NCBI GenBank assembly: GCA_964017185.1
Contig: OZ024869.1
Location: 52,478,761-52,542,760, forward strand
Direction: 5' to 3'
From: Rugalucina vietnamica
Taxonomy: Eukaryota > Mollusca > Bivalvia > Lucinida > Lucinidae
DNA: 64,000 bases
In this document: in pieces, positions 1-14,500 of the stretch
Layout of the letters: every line of letters begins with the position of its first letter
How positions within the stretch are numbered: the stretch's first letter is position 1
Translations under genes and position numbers: made by a program
Notes under the pieces: generated by a model
Seen by the model: the letters and a program-made list of their open reading frames with translations, nothing else
What the model was told of the DNA's origin: nothing
Databases searched by the model: none

Positions 1-1640
1 TAGATTGACTCCCCCGGCCATTGCTTACCCCGTCTCCCTAAAAAGTATTTTGCACATGCTCAAAACTCCCCACCCTCACCTTTAAAGTGTTTGCTCTGTA
101 ACTCCCCACAAATTATCACGAATGCACTACCTAGAAATGGGAGGGAAGTATGTATGCAGGACCATTAGCATCAGTCATATTCGAGAAAAGATTTCCAGAT
201 CAAAAGCAAGGTGAAAAAAAAAAAAAAAAAAAAAACATTCACATTGTGCAATGAATCGCCCATACCAACGGGCAATAATATCGGGAGCTGCATTATGGAG
301 AACATGTATAAGCTTATACACTTTTCACAATATTTCAATATTTGCATACACACGCAGATTACTTTTAAAAATCAAATATTTTTATCCAAATTGATACTAA
401 AGCTGTCAAATCACCGCACAAAATGTTTAAAAAATTAAACATCAACGTGTCCGCCGTACGAAATATCGTTGTTGGCCTAAAGATCCGCCGTAGTTAGCAT
501 CATTTTTCATAAACACCTCTTGTACGTAGGTAGTATCCAGGCAATGAACTCATTGACGTACGTTGCTTCCCAAACGATCCAACCGAGATGTGTTAACACC
601 CTATAATTGTGCAAATGTCGGCTCGAATACATGATTGTTGTTTGGTGGTATGAAACAAGGAATGATTCCGGTTTATATTGAAACTTTGATAATGACAAAC
701 GATGATGATTTGAGCAATTAGCAAACATAATCAATTTTCGTGTATCTGGTGGCATATTTCTTCAATGGAATTTATAATTTCTGTCACGAGGTAAGGTTGT
801 TTAACAAACTACTTATGGCAAAAACTGAAGGTATCCTTACTTTGTTTTCCCACAAAGGCACGGCCCAGACATCCTATAATTAATGCCTGTAAAATTGAAT
901 TAATGGTCAACTTATCGTTTTCCATTTCCCCCTACCTTCGTGAAATGTTGCATCAGTCTGTACCGTAACATATTTGGTTGCATCAACGGTATACAGGGTG
1001 AAATATAAAGACCGCCACACCATTTATGTTACAGATCTAATGTAATGTGTTTTTACTTATCTGTCAGAATTAACAAGAATTATACACTCTCAGTTTCCTC
1101 GCTTTTGTTGAGAAGTTTTGTTACCCCACCCACAACTAATGCACATTCAAATTTTGTTCATTTGTGAATTCATGGATAAACTTGAATTTACCTGCCACGA
1201 TTTTTAATTGAGGGTTTCTTCAATGAATGAAATAGTTATCTGATACCCGGATTCTTCAATTAGTTAACAGAAATTAACATTTTTTGTTTAAAATATAAAC
1301 TTTCCCGGTTTGTTTGGATCTGGACCACTTTTTATTGTTTTCAATTGAAGAAGTGCAAGGGACAAAACTCTTCCTTAACTGCTACCATATTCTACCTAAT
1401 GAGGGCACCTCTACCAATGAATGACCCAGACTTTCCGAATGAAAAAATGGGAGGGTTGTGAGAATTGAAAAATTGTATGGTGATCAAAACTTATAATTAA
1501 GAACAAATGACCATGAAGAAACTGTTCACAGAAAATTAATGACCAGACAACTAGCATCAGAGGCCAATCCAGGGCCCCAGATAGTAGATATTTCTCAATG
1601 ATTATTTTTTGTTTTTACTGTGTACTGAGTCAATCATTTT
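1..1640. other. Intron 8 (partial), no gene seen
   Basis: Sequence downstream of exon 8 on the minus strand. It is AT-rich with a poly-A tract at about 214-235. No exon with splice signals and no recognisable repeat were found. Confidence 0.5.
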
Positions 1641-1775
1641 CTGACCATTATCTTGACAGCTGTGGAAATGTGACTTCCTCAAGGCCACAATGAACCGCAT
1701 CCTGGCTGAGGATCGAACACCACTGGGACCGGCAGAGGCAGAGTCCTACACTCTACCACTCCGCCAGTCTGCTCC
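1640..1775 (-). mobile_element. tRNA-derived SINE fragment
   Basis: Read on the minus strand there is a tRNA-like A box (GGCGGAGTGGTAGAGTG, about 1750-1767) and a B box (GTGTTCGATCC, about 1705-1720) at tRNA-like spacing. The 3' body is not clear. It is a fragment rather than a functional tRNA because the acceptor stem cannot be formed. Confidence 0.5.
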
Positions 1776-1830
1776 TGAACCCTTGTTCAAGTATTATTTA
1801 ACTTTGGATATCATGTATTATGACGCTGCT

Positions 1831-2115
1831 GTTGTGTGTGGTTTTTTTTTGTGTGTGTGTGTGTTTTTGTGGGTTTTTTTTGTTGTTGTTGTTTTTTTGT
1901 TTTTTTTTTGTTGTTTTTTTCTTTCATTTATTTACTTATTTATTTTTTATTTTTTATTATTATTATTATTATTATTATTTTTTTTTTTTTTTTTTTTTTT
2001 CATTCTCTTATCTCAACCCATCTGATCATCATACACATGTATATTCGTATATATTCTGCTCATAATTGTTAAAATATCTTTTTTTTATTTATTTATTTAT
2101 TTATTTTTTTTTTTT
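1831..2115. repeat. Low-complexity GT/T/TTA tract
   Basis: Runs of GT, homopolymer T, (TTA)n around 1957-1980 and TTTA repeats. Overlapping hydrophobic open frames here are translation artefacts of the tract. Confidence 0.9.
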
Positions 2116-2289
2116 TTCTTACTATGAGGCTATATGTCCCTTTTAAGATTATTTCACCCATCACAAAGAATGAAAGAACAAAAGAAAGAACTGAAATTAA
2201 ATGGGAGACTTTTAAAAGCAATAATTCTAAGCAGTAAGAAAACTGAGGATTGTCACACAAGGAAAAGATGCTAAAAGACACATTAAAAA

Positions 2290-2473
2290 CTAGACTATTA
2301 GCATCACACTCAAGACAGACCAAACACTACAAATCTTCTACCCACATCAACCACCCACCTAGTGAGTCCCCAAGTTTTGACTAGACTATTAGCATCACAC
2401 TCAAGACAGACCAAACACTACAAATCTTCTACCCACATCAACCACCCACCTAGTGAGTCCCCAAGTTTTGACT
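2290..2473. repeat. 91-bp direct duplication across exon 8 donor
   Basis: The segment beginning CTAGACTATTAGCATCACAC at 2290 recurs nearly identically from 2381. The second copy contains the last about 23 bases of exon 8 and its donor, so the intron carries a copy of the exon end and donor. Confidence 0.9.
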
Positions 2474-2687
2474 CTCTCAGCTCACGGTCGTAATCCTGTT
2501 TCAGATCCTCAAACGCTCTGTCCCACTCCTGACCCAGTTTGTCTATTTCCTCCCTGTGCTCCTTGTCCAGCGTGTCCCGTAACTCTGCCAGCGCCACCTG
2601 GTTGGACTGGTTCACCAACTGTAGCTGACTGGTATAAATCTCCTCGAGTGTGCCCCGCATTTCTTTAACTTGACTCTCCAAGTCCGC
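2450..2687 (-). CDS. AKAP9: AKAP9-like exon 8 (last exon in the window)
   Basis: Acceptor GATATTTTCAG|GCG follows a 264-bp intron. Seventy-nine codons plus one base encode ADLESQVKEMRGTLEEIYTS and further charged coiled coil, ending RESKLGDSL with donor CTAG|GTGGGT (phase 1). Reading on gives a stop within the intron. The final exon bases and the donor are duplicated downstream by a 91-bp tandem repeat. Following exons, including any PACT domain, lie outside the window. Confidence 0.8.
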
Positions 2688-5532
2688 CTGAAAATATCAA
2701 TCAATGGTCCATTGTCAACCTTTTTTCCCACGCGTATAGGGCATGAAACATGAGCTATATTTAAATGTGACCTGAGGAAAAGTTTTAATCATTTAGTAAC
2801 CATCCTTTGAGGACTCTTCTTTTATATATTTTTTTCTCCCCCCCTCCCCCCTCCCCTCACTCCAACCCCCTACCCCAGGTATCTATGCAGCTATTATAAT
2901 AGTTCAATTCAGCTTATTCAACCTATTTCTAAACTAAGAAAGAAAACATACCACATGTTTTTCTTGTATTTGTGCAATTTCTTGTTGGTGGTCCTTATCT
3001 ATCTCAGCGACTAAAGATTCCAGTTGTTCTCTCTCTTCCTTGGCTAGCCCCTCCCCCAGTTTTTCCAGGGCATCTCTATACTGTCTCTGTTCTGTGGTGT
3101 CCCCACCCCCGTCAGGTATTTCACCCTGCGTCGGGCCTCTGATGTTGCTCAGTTCTGCACGCAAACCCTCTAGCTGGCTCTCATACTGTCCTCGCAATGC
3201 TTCGAGCTAGTAAAAGAGGGGAAAAAATATTGCAAAAGTACTATATTCTATAATCATCCTAAGATTGAACAAGAAGGCCTGGCAATAGCTATGCCCAAAA
3301 GGTAAAGATGAAATGGCAAAAACATAATATGATCCACAATTCCAGAAAATCGTTTCATAAGGGTTCTGACCAGGTCCAACACAAATGGGTCTGTACAGCC
3401 ATAAAAGATGGCTAGAAACTTGTGGATGTTACTAGAAACAAAGGCGCTGATCAGCTGTGCAGTATAACATGGCACCCGACACAACATGGCACCTGGAGAG
3501 GGGATCAAACATGATGCTCTACCACAAGGCCACCACCCTCCTGTATGTTTAATGTTGAATTGTCAGTTTGAAAGAATATCACATATTTTCATCACCTTTT
3601 TAAGCGTTCTCTTAAAAATCAATTATGGTATCAATTGACTCTTGAAATGCTTTTCTTTTTCCTTTTAGTATATGTATAGCATGAAAGATTTTAAACTGAA
3701 TTCAAATAAATTGGCCCTTGAATATGAAGAGGCAATTATGATGGGTATACACAATTTTATATTTCAGAAGAAAACAAAACTGATAGTATGTAGCAAGTAT
3801 TTTATTGTGGCATAAATTTTATGACAGAAATCAGAAGTTTCCTTTTATGTTGCAAAATCAATAATCAATAGAGAAAACGGATAAAAATGCAATCAAAAAT
3901 GGTAATAGCAGGGGTCCGTTACCAATAATCTATTTGCAAAACATGGCTCACTTTTCACATTAGTGTGAAGAAATCAAATATACCAGGGAGCAATGTAAGA
4001 TATTGACTTTCATAAATTATTCAAATAAATTCTGTTGTTGACTTCTACATGGTATTCTTATAGAGTTGACACTGAAAGGTCAAAAGACAAACAGATAAAC
4101 CTTTAGTTTACGCCCCACCTCTGAACCACAAGGTCCAATTGAATACATGTATATGATATACTTTTCTCTTCTTTCTTAAATAACATTTCATAATTTGTGA
4201 AAATAAATAAAATGAAAAAAAAAATAAGCTATTTTATTTCCTTATTTGTCTTTGAGTGTATTTTTACCGCTAGTTGGGGAACTGCTGTACAAGAATAATG
4301 TGAAGTATATCAAAATGCACATTTTTGCAACAATTTATTTTTATATATCTTTCTTGCAAAAATCAAGAAAATAGATCCTTCATGAAAATAAATTGGTTTA
4401 CATCTCCCTATTTTTTGGGACATGGTCAAACAGTATTGCACCAGATGCCATATTCTGCATTCTGTACATAGAAATTTCGTTTATTTTGAACATTGAATAT
4501 TGAAACAAAATTGAAAAATTACTTTAACTCCTGCCCCTAAAGGTGAAAGTGGACTTGTCTAACTGATAATGAAGGTGAATTCCATTTGTCAAATGTAGGT
4601 TAGAACCCACCTTCTGTTTTGTCATTTCTATCATGAACCCCTCAGGAAGCCAACGCAAGGTTAACCCCTCTTCCCTGTCCTGTTCAAGCCCGACAAGGCT
4701 CATTGCATTGATACGAAACATTGTTGATGGATTTTGCTTTCACTTAATACTAAAATGTATAATCCAGTGATGTTGTAACCAGGTTGTTTCTACATACTAA
4801 TGCTTCAATTTGAATTTTTACCACATTCAGTAATAAAATAATATGATAATACACTTCATCAAAGAAGATGTCTAAAAATAAATTCCGTTTTTCGTTTTTC
4901 CAAAAAACAATCCTATTTATTAATTCCAAGTATATTATTTCCATCATAATGGAATCATATCAGTTGATTTTTGTTCCCATGTTATTTGTTACACAATTTT
5001 GTTTGTTTTCTTTTACACAATTTTGTTTGTTTTCTGTTACACAATTTTGTTTGTTTTCTGTTACACAATTTTGTTTGTTTTCTTAACATTTGTTCTTTAG
5101 GAAAAGAAATCTTATGTCCCCCCTTAAACCCAATGCCCAACTAAAACAATATTGGCAATTCTTAATTGGTTGTCTCTGTCCCATATGTTATTGGTAGAAT
5201 TACAGGAATTATTAATAAGGAGGCCATATGTTCTCTTTCTTAAGGTATTACCTGACAAACTCTTACCAATAACTGACATCAAATCAAACCAAGTGGTTAT
5301 CTAAAATCCATTTCAGTCAACCCATTCATTTGAGACTCTGATAATGCAAAGTGCTAAAACTTCGGTACTTGCTTTTCAACAGACTGGGCAGAATAAAATT
5401 GTTATCCATCAAATCGGCAAAAATTAAAAATCATGTTATGCAGCTTTTCTTTTTCCAGCTAGTATACCTTCATCTGTCACCTTGCTTTTGTGACCACATT
5501 GTGCCATAATATGAAACTGGCCAGCATCTCAA

Positions 5533-5583
<51 letters not shown>

Positions 5584-8500
5584 TAACTTGTCATCTTATT
5601 TAATTTTTGATTTTCTAAGAAAAATCTAATACATTTAGTAGGACAGATGTGTCCAATTTCACTCATTCTTCAGAAGAATCAATCTCTCTGAATAATTAAT
5701 AAATGTAACAGTAAACAAAGATCTTTTTCGCCATCAAGTTGCAGTTAAAGGAATAGGCCCACAAACAATTGTGTGTGCGTTTTATGAAAGCCTTCATGTA
5801 GCTGAACAGTTTGCAACAAGTTTCATGAAAATCAACCAAGGTATAAGAAAATTATAGTGGTTTGAAAATTTTGATGGCCCAAATCCAGAACGAATCTGTG
5901 AGGGTATGACGTCACTCCCTCACAATCATGGAACTATAAATATCTGCCATTTCCATGCATATTAAAGTATGAAAGTTGTTGAAATACTTTTCATTCACTT
6001 AATAGAATCATACCGATCTGTTTTCGGATGTAAAAAGTAGATCAGTAAGTCTAGTACTGTAAATAAGCATTTTTCCTTTTTGGTCACATGACTACCGAAA
6101 CAAAATGGCGGCCACCATAGGTGGCCATTGTTGAATCTTAAAACTTTCATATCTTCAAAACCACTTTACCGATTTTAATAAATGTGGTGTCAAAATGTTT
6201 GTTTCACTGATCACTTTCTTTTGAAATTATGTTTGTAAACCTATTCCTATGAAGATAATACATCAGGATAACATTTCTGAGTAATATATACCCCTTATAC
6301 CCAACTTTTATATAGCAAAACTGGGGTATGCAGGGGTATACCTATTTTTCTTATTTTTGCTCCAAAACATAGATTTTGGGTACTCGTTAGAACCGCTTAG
6401 GTGAGGCGGTTCTAGCCGAGGCCGTTCTAACATGTAACCACAATCTGTTTTAGCAAAAATATCAAAAATTTTAAACTGAAAGTTTTCATTTTTACATATA
6501 TTTTTTTTCTCTGTATATTGCATGGGCAAGTTTTCGTAATAATTACATGTATCTGGCAATGATTTTCAGCCTGAAAATTTCAGGTGTTACCGAAAATTTC
6601 TGTCTTCATTGTCTCTGGCCAGATCGGCTGAACACTCCCAAAAGGCGCTTTAAATCACCATGGTATAAGAACTGGATAGAATGCCATGATAAAAAAAATG
6701 AGAGCCTCAGGGAATATTGGTATTGTCAACAGTGTTTTACCCTCCCTAAATAAAGATAATTTACTTACTTACAATCACAACCTTGGCATCTATTTAAATT
6801 TTGTGACAGGTCTTTTTCATGAACATATAAAAATTTAATAATGAGAAAGGTGATGGGCCATACCACGGTTTCGGCTACTTAAGCCTCTTCAGAGACCCTA
6901 TAGATGTGGAAACATGGAGCCAAAGAGTTTCTTATAATCACAGTGACAAATTTGTGACAATGCAGTGGAAATAGGGCCTCAGTAGCAGAGTACTGGTGAT
7001 TTCTAAAATAACACAATTTGAGTAGCAAATCAAAACCAGCAAACTTTTCTATTTCCTGAGTATATTGACTTAACCTACTATTAAGTTTGCAGGTGGACTT
7101 TGCAAGTATATAAGAACAAACAGTCATAAATGAGAATTTGCAGACTTATTCTTCTGCGAATAAGCTATAAAATATTGAACAAACACTATCAGGTCAAAGC
7201 TATTCTAATTTTGATGAGATTTTTTGACAAAGTTCAACATTTTGAAAACTTGAGTGTTGATTAAGAATTAGGATTTCCTATACCAGATAACAAGAAGCAT
7301 TCAAACTTGTCTTTCCATGAAGTACCAGCAGAAAATTTGGTCGAGCTATATTCTGGACTTCTAAAAATGCTGACGAGCTATTTTATATAAAAGCATATTA
7401 AACAAAGTAGAAAATGTAAATACTGTATTTATTCTGTTTAAGGCACTGTATGCATTGTTTTTCATATTGTCTCCAAAATGTTCCATAAAATTTCTTGCTA
7501 ATTAGCGCAGACACCAAAAACAACACAGAAACTGTGTTCTAAACTTCAAATATTCCAGCCTTTATAAAATTTTTTAAATCAGTTCAAACTAATTCACCAG
7601 TCATTTGTAACCACTGCTCTCTCACCCACAGGGGTGGGCGGGGATTATGACTTTTCAGTTTCAGTGCCCTGCTTTGAGCCCCACCCCCATGGGGTAAACT
7701 CAGGAGGTCAAAGAATGCTCTTTGTACAACACTTCGCAATAGAAAATCTCCCTGGGGTAGGGATCCTAAGGTGAAAACCCCATCATTTCCCCTGCACTGC
7801 GGGGACACTTGAAAAGTAATTGCCCTGCACTTTAGCCCAGCTAACCCCCACCCTTCTCCGTAGTTGGGGGTGGGGGGCAGTAGTTACAAATGACTGGTGT
7901 ATAAATTTTACTATACCAACTAAGATATACAGGTAAATCTAGTGTGAAATGCTGAGCGGTCAGCCTTGCAGTGTGCACTTATGCACAGGCATTTTTTTTT
8001 TTTTTTTTTTTTTGCAACAGGGTGTGCAATTATTGGAGCATGTGCACTAAATAGAATGATTACAGTATTTTTATGTCATCTGAGCACTCAAGTGACAAGT
8101 AACTAAATTCCAATGAAACAGGAGACACCCATAGACTTAAAAGTCAATCTCAAGATCAATGAGCAAACACACTACTAAACCAGTGGCAGTGAGAAAGAGT
8201 ACTGGGGAAAGTCTCAGAACATTATGCTTATATCCACCAAGTCTGGTCATATCATAATTATGTGTAATGCATAAAATTGGTAGATGAGAAGGACAGGACC
8301 AGAAAGTTGATATGTGACCAGGCTGAGCTAAGCATGTGCTGGCTGCACTGGTAATTTTGTAGAACTAATACTGTGTTGTGCTCCTTTTGAAGATCAAAAT
8401 AGAAGAGCCCTTGAAACTGTCAAGTATCAAAATAAGTTTAATGTTTGCTGACAGTATTTACTTATCATAGTGTTATATACCTACAGAAAAGAATGTCAAA

Positions 8501-11500
8501 TTATCTACACAATTTTTCTTCCGCCCAGAAACTTGACAGAGTACACCTAAACCATACAGCTCAAAGGATCCAACTGAGCGGTGTGAACCAACTGGGTATC
8601 CTTGATCGAAGCTGAGCTTGTCCAAAAAATAAGAACTTTACTAAACATGTAGAATAATTAAATGCAATTATGGGCACTGACAATTTTGGACAGAAACATA
8701 GCTTACTGAATATGAATTCTAGATGATTCTGAATCAAAGTGCTGATTTTTGTTAATGTGAATCCTAGCTGATCATTTTTGAAGTAAGTTGAATCTTTCAT
8801 CTACATAGTCACCCAGCTGAATATGTGACTTAATATTTTTGACTAGGAGCTGAATTTTCCCAATTTTAATGTTTGCAACATGCTTTAATATAAGCGTTCT
8901 ATAAAAGTCTAGTTTGTAACCGGAATCATAGTAGTGCAAAATATTCCGCCTAAATTCTGGCTATTTGTGAAAGAATTCAGCTGAGCGTTACAGCATACTG
9001 ACATTGGGCTTACGGCCCAAGTTCTGAACCCCTCTTTTCCCCACCTGGTTACAAAGAAAATTCCAAGTCATGTTGAGGGTTTCCTGGTTACAAAATGCAT
9101 ATTGAGATAGATATGAGCCTGTGCATGAGAAAACCAACAATTTGGGTTTCTGACCAGGTCCGACACAAACCGGGCTGTACAAGCACAGAAGATGGCTAGA
9201 GGCTTGAAATTTTGGATTTAAGAAGAAGAGGGACTGTACTATCCGTGTAGCGAAAACAAAGGTGCTGATCAGCTTCGCGGTTACCGCGAAGCTGATCTGC
9301 GTCTTTGTTTTCGCATAGGCAGATTGTTGGTTTTCTCACGCACAGGCTCATATTGGTGTGCTGATCAGCAGTTTCATCTCGGTTTTCATTCTTTGCTACT
9401 ATGGCTTTTCTGTCACAAAACATTTCAATTAGTATGATTACACAGCTTAAAGGGATTAAGATTACTAACCTAGCACAAATCATAGTTAGCCACATTTTGT
9501 AATGGTTGCCTTCATTTATAAATAGATTAAAGACTTAAGATTAGCAATATTAGTATCATAACTACAATCATATCAAACACATTTTTGCGTTGCTTTATTG
9601 AATATTTGGAATCTACAACTCCTTGACAAGAAAAATCTTATGACTTAGTCTTACAATGTTGAAATTTTTTGCAAAATTACTCAACCATGAAAATTAGATC
9701 ACATCTACATGTATTTCCAATCATTAGAGGTCAAAAATCAATTCATAACAGGTCACAATGACATCCATTTGTGCTATGTTGGATCCTAATCTGGCTTATA
9801 TCATAACGAAAACATGCCCATGCAATACACAGTATTTTTTTCTGTTCTGAAAATGAAAATTTTTAACTGAAGTTTTTTTTTAATAATTTTAACATGTTCG
9901 CTCAAAACATTTATTGTGAGTACACATCAGAAATTGTGAGTATACAGTCATGGCAGTTTTAACAATTATCCACAATCTATGTTTTGGATAAAAAAATAAG
10001 AAAAATAGCTCCCCAGTTTTGCTCTATAAATTGGGGTTTAAGGGGGTATATGTTTCACGGACATGTTTTCCTGATGTTATCCCAAAATGCTCCTATCAGG
10101 ATACAGGTAAAATCAATGAACCATCACATCTGAATGACCTATATTGTTTTGAGGTCAAACAATGAATACTAAGCCAACTCATCACCTAAATTATTCCACT
10201 ATTTGGTATTTGACTTATGGTGAAATCAAATCAATGACCCATGGAATATAAGTCACTGATTTATACATGTATTATTTATCTTCAAATGTTTACCATTCAC
10301 TCAATCTAGAGCATGACAATTATAATGCAAAGTGTAGAAAAGTTGCTTTAATTTGCCCGACTCAGTGCAGCTGTTCATTTTTGTTAACAGAACCAGTATC
10401 AATAATGGGACAAGAAAACAAAAAGCATAAAAAGATACAAGGGGAAATAGGTATTTGCTTATCTTTGAATTCCTTTTAAGATCTTGATTAGTCTCTTGGC
10501 TTTTTTCATACTTTTTTAACGTACATGTACTATCTTTCTGCTTACCTTATTTTCAATACTTTTTGCAATCTCTTCAACTGACCCATCACCCTTTTTGGCC
10601 TTCTTTTGTATATCTGATTCCATGCTTTATTAATCCAGTTATTCCATTCCTTAAGAGATCTTATTGAAGCAAGCCGATGTTGTTAAATGGACTAGAATTA
10701 TGTTGTTTTACGGATTGACCCGATTTTACATGTCACCATTCCAAAGAAATTTAATCGTGGAATTCACTTGGCAGCCACAGATTGAAAACCTTTTCTGCAA
10801 ATACTGCAACTGAATTTTAATTGATTTTCACTTAATATGTGCAAATTACTCCATTTATCCCTTTTAACCTGTCTTTGCAAAAATATTGAATCGAAAAAAG
10901 CATTGCATATAATGTATTCATTCAATCCTGACAGTTTTGGTGGGAGAGTTTCGAAAAAAATACTGGCAGAAAATGAAAAGGCTTCGAGATTTAAGGCTTA
11001 AGTGTCCTAAATATTTAAAAAATAATCAGATAAGTTTGGACATCAAACAGCCAGTACTGAAAAAAGGTTTCTAAAAATACTACATTTTATGAAATATAAT
11101 TAAATGGACATGATAAGTTTCAAATTTTACTCAGGCAAAGGACACTACATTAATTAATTATACATGATTTAAAATGTTTTAGGGTTAATATGATATGAGC
11201 CGCGACGCAAGAAAACCGGTCTTCGGGATTTACGACCAGGTCCGACACAAACCGGCCTGTACAAGCTCAGAAAAGAGCTAGAAGCTTGAAATTTCGGATT
11301 TAAGAAGAAGAGAAATTGTACTGTCCGTGTAGCGAAAACAAAGGCGCTGATCAGCTTCGCAGTTACTGCGAAGCTGATCTGCGCCTTTGTTTTCGCCTAG
11401 GCAAAAATCCGGTTTTCTCACGATGCGGCTCATATATTGGGTAAACAATAAAGTCTTAAACTATAAAGCTTAATGATATAGAAAATAACGGCATGTTTGT

Positions 11501-14500
11501 GCAGGTCGGAGTAAAGCCCAGCAGTTTAATCTTTGGTAGAGCCGAAATTCAATCGAGCGATTACTAAATATTTGATATATCAGTTTTTGTGGCTATATTT
11601 GCATGAAAGAGCATTATATAGTATTATAGGTTTACTAAATATTTTAAGTCTGTTTAGGGCACTTTGGTTATGAATAGGCGATAATTGAACATTGATTTAA
11701 AGGGAACGCCATATTAATACTAAATTGTGTCAACTCTAAATACATTTACAGTAGCTACATAATTATTTGACAGCAAAAAAAACGGCAGAAAAAGTAGCTT
11801 TATTTTCTTCAATTTAATTAGTATAATGTCTTCAAAACTTAAGTCTAATGAATTCCTTCTAATCATGAATAGTAATGGTATGCATAAAAATCCACTGCAT
11901 TTATGCAACAAATTTATTATACAAATTCTAAAATCTGCAATCAATCATTCGCAAGCATTAAAGAACTTTTTCTTTCAGTATTTCAGTATAATTCTACACC
12001 ACTGGCACCAGTATAAAAGTTAAAACTGATGCAAATTTTATAAGGTATAAGCTTGATTAGTGATTTGAATTTGATGAAAAAGATCATAACTGAATCACCC
12101 TTCCTAAACCAACCTCAGCAGGGTGACCTTTATGTACAGGCCTGGACCAAAACTAAGAATATGATATGGGCACAGTATGGTTCACATAATCCATTCATTT
12201 ATTTGATTATCATTAATAATTCCATCAATAGCCTTGTCTCAAGTATTTCAAATTTTGCAAAAACAGTTAATAATTTAAATATAAAATTGGCCAGAAATGT
12301 CAAGCCACCTAGCCCCCCACCCCCCCCCAACTTGTTCCAATTTTTTTTTTAAATATACCAGGGCATTCACTTAAGTATAAAACCATGTAAAATTGACTAC
12401 AAGAAACTTAAAATGAAAATAGAAACACGCTTGCAGTCATATTTACCACATTCTTTCTATTCAATGCCACTTTGTGCTTAATTTTTCAACATTGTCTCTA
12501 ACTCACTCAGTAAAATTTCTTTCTAATTAGCGCACAGAAGAATGAAAACCACATTTTCTGCAGTACTCATGTCAAAAATATGAACGATGATGCCTTTTGT
12601 TAAAACCTTTGCACACATGTGAGACAAGCCAAGTTCTGCTTGCGGGTGTGTCAGGTGGTTTTTCTCAGGGTTATCCCGTTTTCGCCCCACCTACTGATTG
12701 GCCCGTCTCATATGAGTTGAAATAATCTTGAAAGGGACGTTAAACTGAATAAAAAAAGAAAAAAAAAAAAAAAAAAAAAACCTTTGCAAAAATATTTAAT
12801 CATTTATGGCTAATATTCTATGCACATGCATGTATTGAGCTACTTTGGTATCAATGGGAAAATACAAGAATGCTAGTCGGCCAGTGTGTTCATATGCATA
12901 TTTTTGGAAAAGACCTGGGTGTGTGCTTATTGGAGCATGTGCGATAAATCAGTAGAACATAGTGGCATTTAAAATTTCTACTGTTTCATTCAGTTACTCA
13001 GCTAAACAATGTGGGTATCTTTTAAATGTCTACATATAACAAATCATACAAAAGGTAGGGTAAATGTTTAGAAAACTTGGTCAAATAAATCTCGGCAAAC
13101 CCATGTGAAAATCTGTTTGATGTAAAATTTCAACAGTAACGGCCCAGATTAAGGCGGGCATTAATACTTAAGGTAGAGCATCACAGTTGATTATGGCGTT
13201 TTTAGCTTTTTTGTTAGTTTAGCCATTTTTGCTACCATTAAATCCATATAATTTTATATTTTCTCTGCTAAGCATCTTTATCACTAACAAAACCACAAAG
13301 ACACGTTTACTCATGTCATGTCGATTCTAGTTTGAGCCGCGACGCCAGAAAACCGTAATTTGACGTTTCCGACCAGGTCCATCACAAACCGGTCTGTGCA
13401 GCCACAGTGGATGGCTAGAAGCTTGAAATTTCGGATCTAGGAAGAAGAGGAATAGTACTACCGTGTAGCGAAAACAAAGGCGCTGATCAGCTTCGCAGTT
13501 ACTGCGAAGCTGATCTGCACCTTTGTTTTCGCATAGGCAAAAGTCCAGTTTTCTCATGACATGGCTCATTTTTAACAGGTTAGTATTGAACTCTGTCAGT
13601 TGTATCAAAGCTTTTGAAATCAAAATCAGATAGTTTTCAAAAAAGAATAATTATGTCAACAAATTTGGAGTGCCAGTTATCTATTTCTGTGCAGATCAAG
13701 TAATCCTAAAAGTAATTTCAAATGGTTTATTTACAATAATGATTGCCTAAAGTCAAGGTCTTTCTCAAAAAGCACTGGGCTGCACCAGGTCCTACTAGTT
13801 TGGTTTGCTTATGGCTCAACATTTCCGACAATTCTAGTAATATTGGGATAGAGTTTCTTGGGTGTTAACCAGTAGTACTCTAGGAAGCTTAAAGTGTCTT
13901 GCACAATGGCACTAAAAGGCAAAGGTAGGTAAGGTATTAAAACCAGACCTTGAGGTTATAAAACTTTTTTCAAGCTCAACTCAGCTGAGCATGAAACTTC
14001 AACTGCTCATAAATGTTGAAATTGCCAAAATTAGGGAAAATTTCAGCTTCAAACCCCCAAAACTAGTAATTTATCCTGCTCATAAATGTTAAAGTCGGCA
14101 TTTTAACATTTATGAGCAGGAGAAAGGCTTTTAGTCTCAGCTGAGTTGAGCATGAAAAAGTTTTATAACCTCGGAACCAGGACGTCTCACTTCAGTCCTG
14201 TACTCAATCACTAGGCTACCTTGCTCATCTAATTCATGTGCTGTCTTTGAAATGCATTACAAGCAGCACACAAGAACGGCAGCACTACTTTTTCAGGTTA
14301 TCTTAGCTTTCCTGTTGCAACAATTATGTTTCATTCTTTTCTCTGTGATTTACATAAATTCTTGCATAGAAGCATTTTATAAGGCCATAATTGGAGAATC
14401 CAGCATGAAAATTACGCTTGATCAATTTGAAATTGCAACAATTTTTGCCTATGCAAAAACAAAGGCGTGGATCAGCTGTGCAGTAACTGCACATTTATCA

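Noticed and set aside
1690..2025. 111-codon plus-strand frame with hydrophobic tail
   Set aside because: Its C-terminal half is homopolymer and dinucleotide repeat and its start overlaps a SINE head.
1..2449. PACT domain or further C-terminal exons of the scaffold
   Set aside because: No open segment with acceptor and donor on the minus strand resembles the conserved PACT sequence.
4986..5090. CRISPR-like array
   Set aside because: Units are contiguous 24-bp repeats without unique spacers, and the genome is eukaryotic; it is a minisatellite.
6547..6753. 68-codon plus-strand frame with several Cys/Trp followed by an ATTTACTTACTTAC tail
   Set aside because: Possibly a retroelement 3' end, but no domain is recognised and the CxxC spacing is not a known finger.
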